A DNA stretch of 64,000 bases from Chryseobacterium turcicum. Lineage in GTDB: Bacteria > Bacteroidota > Bacteroidia > Flavobacteriales > Weeksellaceae. Shown here piece by piece: positions 60,569 through 64,000 of the stretch. The notes beneath the pieces are model-generated. The model had not been told where the DNA came from, did no database searches, and was given only the letters and a program-made list of their open reading frames with translations. Every line of letters begins with the position of its first letter. The first letter of the stretch is position 1. The stretch is from the NCBI RefSeq assembly GCF_021010565.1, contig NZ_JAJNAY010000001.1, positions 62,001-126,000 of the forward strand, read 5' to 3'. Position numbers and translations under genes: made by a program.

Positions 60569-61237
60569 TTATTGAAAAGTAATCGTATTTTGAATCTGTT
60601 TTTTCTGAAGGATAAAATCTAAAACATTCCCTTCAAGCTTCATCGCTTTTCTGTTTGGTGAAAGCTGATACGCGTTGTTAGATTGAGATTTTACAATGTT
60701 TTCAAACTGCAACACCGAAGTGTATTTAGCATTATTAAAAACTTCTTTGTCTGCCGAACTTAGTTTGTCGTAATCGCTTTTGAACGTATTGATTTTATTT
60801 CTTGTGAAAGTTTTCTTTGCAGAATCATTGCTGTAAATCTGTGTAGGAATCATTTTCCCTAAGATGTTTTTGGCTTTTAACTGCTCTAAACCGGCATTTA
60901 CATTTTCTATTTTCTTAAAATTACAACTCAGTTTGATGATGTAATTATCAAAGTCCATAGACGTTTTGACGTTGGAAATCCCCGGAACGCTTTTAAAAAT
61001 TCTCGCGGCTTCGTTTATTTTAGCTTCAATTTCAGATTTCTGTGGAACTTTTTTACCGTTTACGGTTTCCATTTTAGAAATGGAGACTAGTCTTGTTTTA
61101 CTTTTACTCGCATTCAGAATGAGCGAATATTCTCCGCTTCCATCAGCTTTGACGTTTACTTTATCTAAAATATCAAAACAGCTTGTTAGAAGTAATAAAG
61201 AAATCAGCAGAAAAAACTGCCTGAAATATATTTTCAT
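60569..61237 (-). CDS. Lipoprotein of unknown function (first gene of an envelope block)
   Basis: A 222-residue lipoprotein from ATG 61237 (signal peptide MKIYFRQFFLLISLLLLTSC, Cys20). The mature part starts FDILDKVNVKADGSGEYSLI, a beta-rich stretch seen in several Bacteroidota lipoproteins whose members carry the words N-V-K-x-D-G-S-G. Helices follow (KSEIEAKINEAARIFKSVPG, ENVNAGLEQLKAKN). A longer frame opens at 61276 but would span the TAAATTTG promoter box at 61255-61262, so the internal ATG is chosen. First gene of the three-gene block. Confidence 0.75.
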   Translation of the reverse strand: MKIYFRQFFLLISLLLLTSCFDILDKVNVKADGSGEYSLILNASKSKTRLVSISKMETVNGKKVPQKSEIEAKINEAARIFKSVPGISNVKTSMDFDNYIIKLSCNFKKIENVNAGLEQLKAKNILGKMIPTQIYSNDSAKKTFTRNKINTFKSDYDKLSSADKEVFNNAKYTSVLQFENIVKSQSNNAYQLSPNRKAMKLEGNVLDFILQKKQIQNTITFQ

Positions 61238-61254
61238 AAGTTCATGTTGAGAAG

Positions 61255-61262
61255 CAAATTTA
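61255..61262 (-). promoter_or_regulatory. -7 box TAAATTTG of the envelope block
   Basis: Exact TAnnTTTG match on the minus strand 17 bases before the ATG at 61237. It separates the block from the upstream alkD-like gene. Confidence 0.5.
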
Positions 61263-61305
61263 CTTATTTTTAACATACCTCTTTAAAAGGTGAAATCAAT
61301 CATGT

Positions 61306-62016
61306 TTAAATTCTGCCTTTAAGATAATCCTGACGCAATTCTTCATCTAATTTTTCAATCGCATACCGAAGGCAGGTTCTTGGCATTTCTTTGTAATATT
61401 GATTGAGATAATTGATTAATTCTGTTTCATTTTTATTACCCATCTCTCTCAACAACCAGCCATTTGCTTTATGCATCAAATCATGTGGGTGATGAAGATT
61501 TTGCGTGACAAGCTCTTTCGTCAATTCAAACGAACCCTTTTTTATATAGTGCATTGTTCCTACTACAGCAATTCTTTTATGCCACATCTGGTCAGAATCA
61601 GCAAGCGTTCTTAAAAGGCTTTCTTTCTGATTTTCAAAAGCATATTGCCCTAAAATCTTATAACAAGTGGTATCTACCAAATCCCAATTATTAACAAAAT
61701 CGAGATGATTAAGATAAAAATCGACGATTTCTTCTTTTATCGCTGTGTCTTTCGTTTTTTCAAACTTGGAAATCAGTATAATTAAAGCCGTTAAACGATG
61801 CTCATGATAAGGCGAAGAAAGCAATTCACTCAATTCATCCAAAGAAATTTTAGCATAATATTCTTTGGCAACCGCTCTTTGGTCCGGAACTTTTACGCCC
61901 AAAAACAAATCGCCTTCACCATACTCCCCTTTTCCTGTTTTGAAGAACTTAGGAAAAAAAGCAGCCTTTTCCGGAATTGATAAAACCGCTAATGATTCTT
62001 TGATTTCTTTAAGCAT
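61306..62016 (-). CDS. DNA alkylation repair protein, AlkD-like HEAT-repeat glycosylase
   Basis: A 236-residue all-helical protein of the AlkC/AlkD family that removes alkylated bases by backbone trapping without base flipping. Family segments: KGEYGEGDLFLGVKVPDQRA, SPYHEHRLTALIIL, FVNNWDLVDTTCYKILG (with the Asp thought to act in hydrolysis), MHKANGWLLREMG and MPRTCLRYAIEKL. It follows the antiporter gene by 23 bases. Confidence 0.93.
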   Translation of the reverse strand: MLKEIKESLAVLSIPEKAAFFPKFFKTGKGEYGEGDLFLGVKVPDQRAVAKEYYAKISLDELSELLSSPYHEHRLTALIILISKFEKTKDTAIKEEIVDFYLNHLDFVNNWDLVDTTCYKILGQYAFENQKESLLRTLADSDQMWHKRIAVVGTMHYIKKGSFELTKELVTQNLHHPHDLMHKANGWLLREMGNKNETELINYLNQYYKEMPRTCLRYAIEKLDEELRQDYLKGRI

Positions 62017-62039
62017 TATACTTATTGATTTATAAACAA

Positions 62040-63326
62040 TTAATGTTTTTCATCTAAAGTCATACTTTCCAACTCTTGTTCCTCATCAGCAATCATCTTT
62101 GGATTGGCCACTTTAGCAATCGTAAGCCCCTGAACAATAATAGAAAACACAACCACACAGTAAGTAATACTTAAAATAGCATTGCTGTATTCATTTTTCG
62201 GGATTGACATGGCCAAAGCGATGGAAACACCACCACGGATTCCCCCCCAAAATAAAACTTTTATTGTTTGCGGGCTAAATGTTCTTCTGAAAGACATAAA
62301 TTTTGCCGGCCCCCAAATCGAAGCGAATCTCGCACCAAGAACCACAACAATCGCCAACAATCCAGGAATTACATAATGATTTAAATCTTTAATCATCAGC
62401 AATTCAAAACCGATGAAAAGGAATAAGACGGCGTTTAGAATTTCGTCAATCAGTTCCCAAAACTTAATCAGATAATCTTGGGTGATGGATTTCATTTTAA
62501 ATTTAACATTAAAATTACCCATAAATAATCCTGCAGCAACCATCGTTAACGGACCTGAAACATGCATTTGTCTTGCAACAAGATAACCACCCATTACCAC
62601 TGCAAGCGTTACCAAAACGGAGATAATATAATCATCAATCTCACGCATTAATCTTGAAGTTACCCAACCTAAAAGAACTCCCAAAAGCAATCCGCCTCCA
62701 GCTTCTTTCATCAATAAAATAGTAATATTTTCTACTCCCAAATCTACTTTGTCGCCTACTGCAATCTGCAAAACCACTGTAAAAACGACCACAGCCATCC
62801 CGTCATTAAATAACGATTCTCCTGCAATTTTTGTTTCTAATGACTTTGAAACTTTCGCTTGTTTTAAAACACTTAAAACCGCAACCGGATCGGTCGGCGA
62901 AATCAATGCTCCAAATACCAAACAGTAGATAAAAGGAATCTCTAGTCCTACCAAAGGCAACAAATAAAACATTCCAAACCCTACGATAAAGGTCGAAATA
63001 ATGACTCCTGCCGTTGAAAATATAAGAACTGGCCGGAACTGTTCTTTTAAATCATTGATATTAATATGGATACCTCCCGCAAAGAGCAGGAAGTTTAGCA
63101 TAGCTCCCATCAGAACTTCGGTAAAGTCTATACTGTTCATCAAATTATTCAGATGACCGAATGTTTTAGGAAGAAAGTTTTCACCAAATAAAACCAAAAT
63201 GATTGATACCACGATGGCAATAACCATAATCCCGATAGTACTCGGAAGCTTTAAAAATCGGTAATTGATATATGCAAAAATGGATGCTAGTACGATAAGT
63301 GCTGAGAATGAATAATATAATTCCAA
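62040..63326 (-). CDS. Na+/H+ antiporter of the CPA1/NhaP family
   Basis: A 428-residue membrane protein with about twelve helices. The ion-binding region GALISPTDPVAVLSVLKQAK and the double motif AGESLFNDGMAVVVFTVVLQ (with the key Asp) are typical of CPA1 exchangers. WGGIRGGVSIALAMSIP corresponds to the conserved Arg helix. The C-terminus is short and acidic, so there is no large regulatory domain. It lies between DUF4919 (25 bases) and alkD (23 bases). Confidence 0.94.
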   Translation of the reverse strand: MELYYSFSALIVLASIFAYINYRFLKLPSTIGIMVIAIVVSIILVLFGENFLPKTFGHLNNLMNSIDFTEVLMGAMLNFLLFAGGIHININDLKEQFRPVLIFSTAGVIISTFIVGFGMFYLLPLVGLEIPFIYCLVFGALISPTDPVAVLSVLKQAKVSKSLETKIAGESLFNDGMAVVVFTVVLQIAVGDKVDLGVENITILLMKEAGGGLLLGVLLGWVTSRLMREIDDYIISVLVTLAVVMGGYLVARQMHVSGPLTMVAAGLFMGNFNVKFKMKSITQDYLIKFWELIDEILNAVLFLFIGFELLMIKDLNHYVIPGLLAIVVVLGARFASIWGPAKFMSFRRTFSPQTIKVLFWGGIRGGVSIALAMSIPKNEYSNAILSITYCVVVFSIIVQGLTIAKVANPKMIADEEQELESMTLDEKH

Positions 63327-63351
63327 TAAATTTGTTTTTTTAAATTAAATC

Positions 63352-63972
63352 TTAATAAAGTATTTTGATATAAATTTTGTTCTCTTCTTTTTCCCAAATG
63401 TCGATAACACCGTCTTTTAAGGCTTTAGAAGTTCGGGTATAGTCTTGCCCCACATTCATCATATTAAGGAAGATATATTCATCTCCCACACTGTTTACTT
63501 TGTATGCGGTTTGTTCTGATTTTCCGTCTCCGGAGTTTTTGATAGCATCAGTAAGAAGTCTCAATTGAGCAATGTGATGCGAAAAGTTGCCGATGTTTTT
63601 TGTCTGATCATAGGCACGAAGTAAGATAAGAATCACATCAAGATTGGTAGGATCTTTTGCGTAAAGCGCTTTACCAAGCTTGATGCATTCTATAAAATTA
63701 TTGCTTTTAAAAGCTTCTGCTAATTCTTTGAAATCGTCTCCAGATTGGGAAACCAGGTCATTCCTAAAGTTTCTTCCGTAGTACAAATGCTGCGCTTCTA
63801 TACTGTCGATAGACTTTGGAAGTCCTTTATATTTAAAAATAAGCCTGTCGTAATTGTACGTAGAATTGGGATTGCTGAGATTCTTCTCGATATTTTTCAA
63901 ATCGAGTTTTGTCTTTTGGCTCAAACCAAAAAACGGAATAATAAATAAAAAGAATAAGATTCTATAATTCAT
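63352..63972 (-). CDS. Exported DUF4919 protein
   Basis: A 206-residue protein with a signal peptide (about 1-18, FFGLSQ) followed by a DUF4919 domain: NYDRLIFKYKGLPKSIDS, YYGRNFRNDLVSQ, a TPR-like helical pair (NFIECIKLGKALYAKDPTNLD) and a C-terminal VGDEYIFLNMMNVGQDY. The family function is unknown. Its ATG overlaps the stop of the upstream partial gene (TAATG). Confidence 0.85.
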   Translation of the reverse strand: MNYRILFFLFIIPFFGLSQKTKLDLKNIEKNLSNPNSTYNYDRLIFKYKGLPKSIDSIEAQHLYYGRNFRNDLVSQSGDDFKELAEAFKSNNFIECIKLGKALYAKDPTNLDVILILLRAYDQTKNIGNFSHHIAQLRLLTDAIKNSGDGKSEQTAYKVNSVGDEYIFLNMMNVGQDYTRTSKALKDGVIDIWEKEENKIYIKILY

Positions 63973-64000
63973 TAATCTTCTGTTTCAGAGGCTTCGTCTT
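63972..64000 (-). CDS. C-terminal end of an upstream gene (acidic tail)
   Basis: On the minus strand the last bases read DEASETED followed by TAA, whose last base is shared with the ATG of the DUF4919 gene. An acidic tail joined by a TAATG overlap is what a real upstream gene would look like, but nine codons do not allow identification. Confidence 0.4.

Noticed and set aside
61238..61276. Longer start for the envelope-block lipoprotein
   Set aside because: The extra codons cross a TAAATTTG promoter box and would bury the signal peptide.
1..64000. tRNA or rRNA genes, phage, integrative element or insertion sequence
   Set aside because: No tRNA-like cloverleaf, rRNA core, transposase or integrase was seen on either strand; gaps are all under about 280 bases. 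A tRNAscan or Infernal run would settle small RNAs.

Overview
The window is AT-rich and looks like chromosome from a flavobacterium of the Chryseobacterium/Weeksellaceae type (phylum Bacteroidota). The evidence is a gldH gliding lipoprotein, a protein with a type IX secretion tail, GLPGLI, DUF3078, DUF4919 and DUF6122 family proteins, an alternative complex III operon, and many matches to the Bacteroidota promoter box TAnnTTTG a short way upstream of start codons. I saw no tRNA, rRNA, CRISPR array, insertion sequence, integrase or phage gene. No gap between genes exceeds about 280 bases. The region reads as core chromosome with a few lineage-specific envelope genes.

Layout. 1-4208 (minus): cell-shape operon mreB-mreC-mreD-PBP2, with PBP2 running off the left edge. 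4449-9806 (plus): haem synthesis hemA-hemC and hemD-hemE, with two exported cell-wall-hydrolase-like genes (DUF1287 and an amidase) between hemC and hemD. 10014-15897 (minus): sufS, rplY, prs, then a GDSL-type lipoprotein behind a FadL-type porin. 16175-20453 (plus): ricT-gldH-PBP1A. Then selO, a T9SS-secreted Asp-box protein, a membrane protein of unknown function and a SPOR protein. 25616-34019 (plus): actABCDEF, the quinol:electron-acceptor oxidoreductase that replaces bc1. 34167-38360: two unknown exported proteins, apt, a YfgM-like TPR protein and ribH. 38393-40214 (minus): a YgiBC-like group (glutathionylspermidine-synthase fold enzyme plus two small lipoproteins). Then a YpfJ-type zinc metalloprotein and a GLPGLI protein.

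42166-46624 (plus) is the Fe-S assembly operon sufA-sufB-(exported HIU hydrolase)-sufC-sufD. Its cysteine desulfurase sufS lies about 30 kb away. 46755-55655 holds a lipoprotein, tandem DUF3078 paralogues, a rhomboid protease, dprA, gdhA, a DUF1801 protein, an orphan small gene, a YkgJ-type Cys-cluster protein and a truncated haemoglobin. 55686-64000 (minus) holds a Ca2+/H+ exchanger, DUF6122, a block of three unrecognised envelope proteins, an AlkD-like repair protein, a Na+/H+ antiporter, DUF4919 and the last codons of another gene.

The metabolic genes connect: haem (hemACDE) and Fe-S (suf) synthesis supply cofactors for the six-haem, multi-Fe-S ACIII complex. The wall genes (mre, PBP2, PBP1A, amidase, SPOR) form a second theme. 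Several start codons were moved downstream because the longest reading frame would begin inside a promoter box or a terminator hairpin. The best candidates for something undescribed are the three-gene envelope block at 57167-61237, the exported HIU hydrolase inside suf, and the wall-hydrolase pair inside hem.
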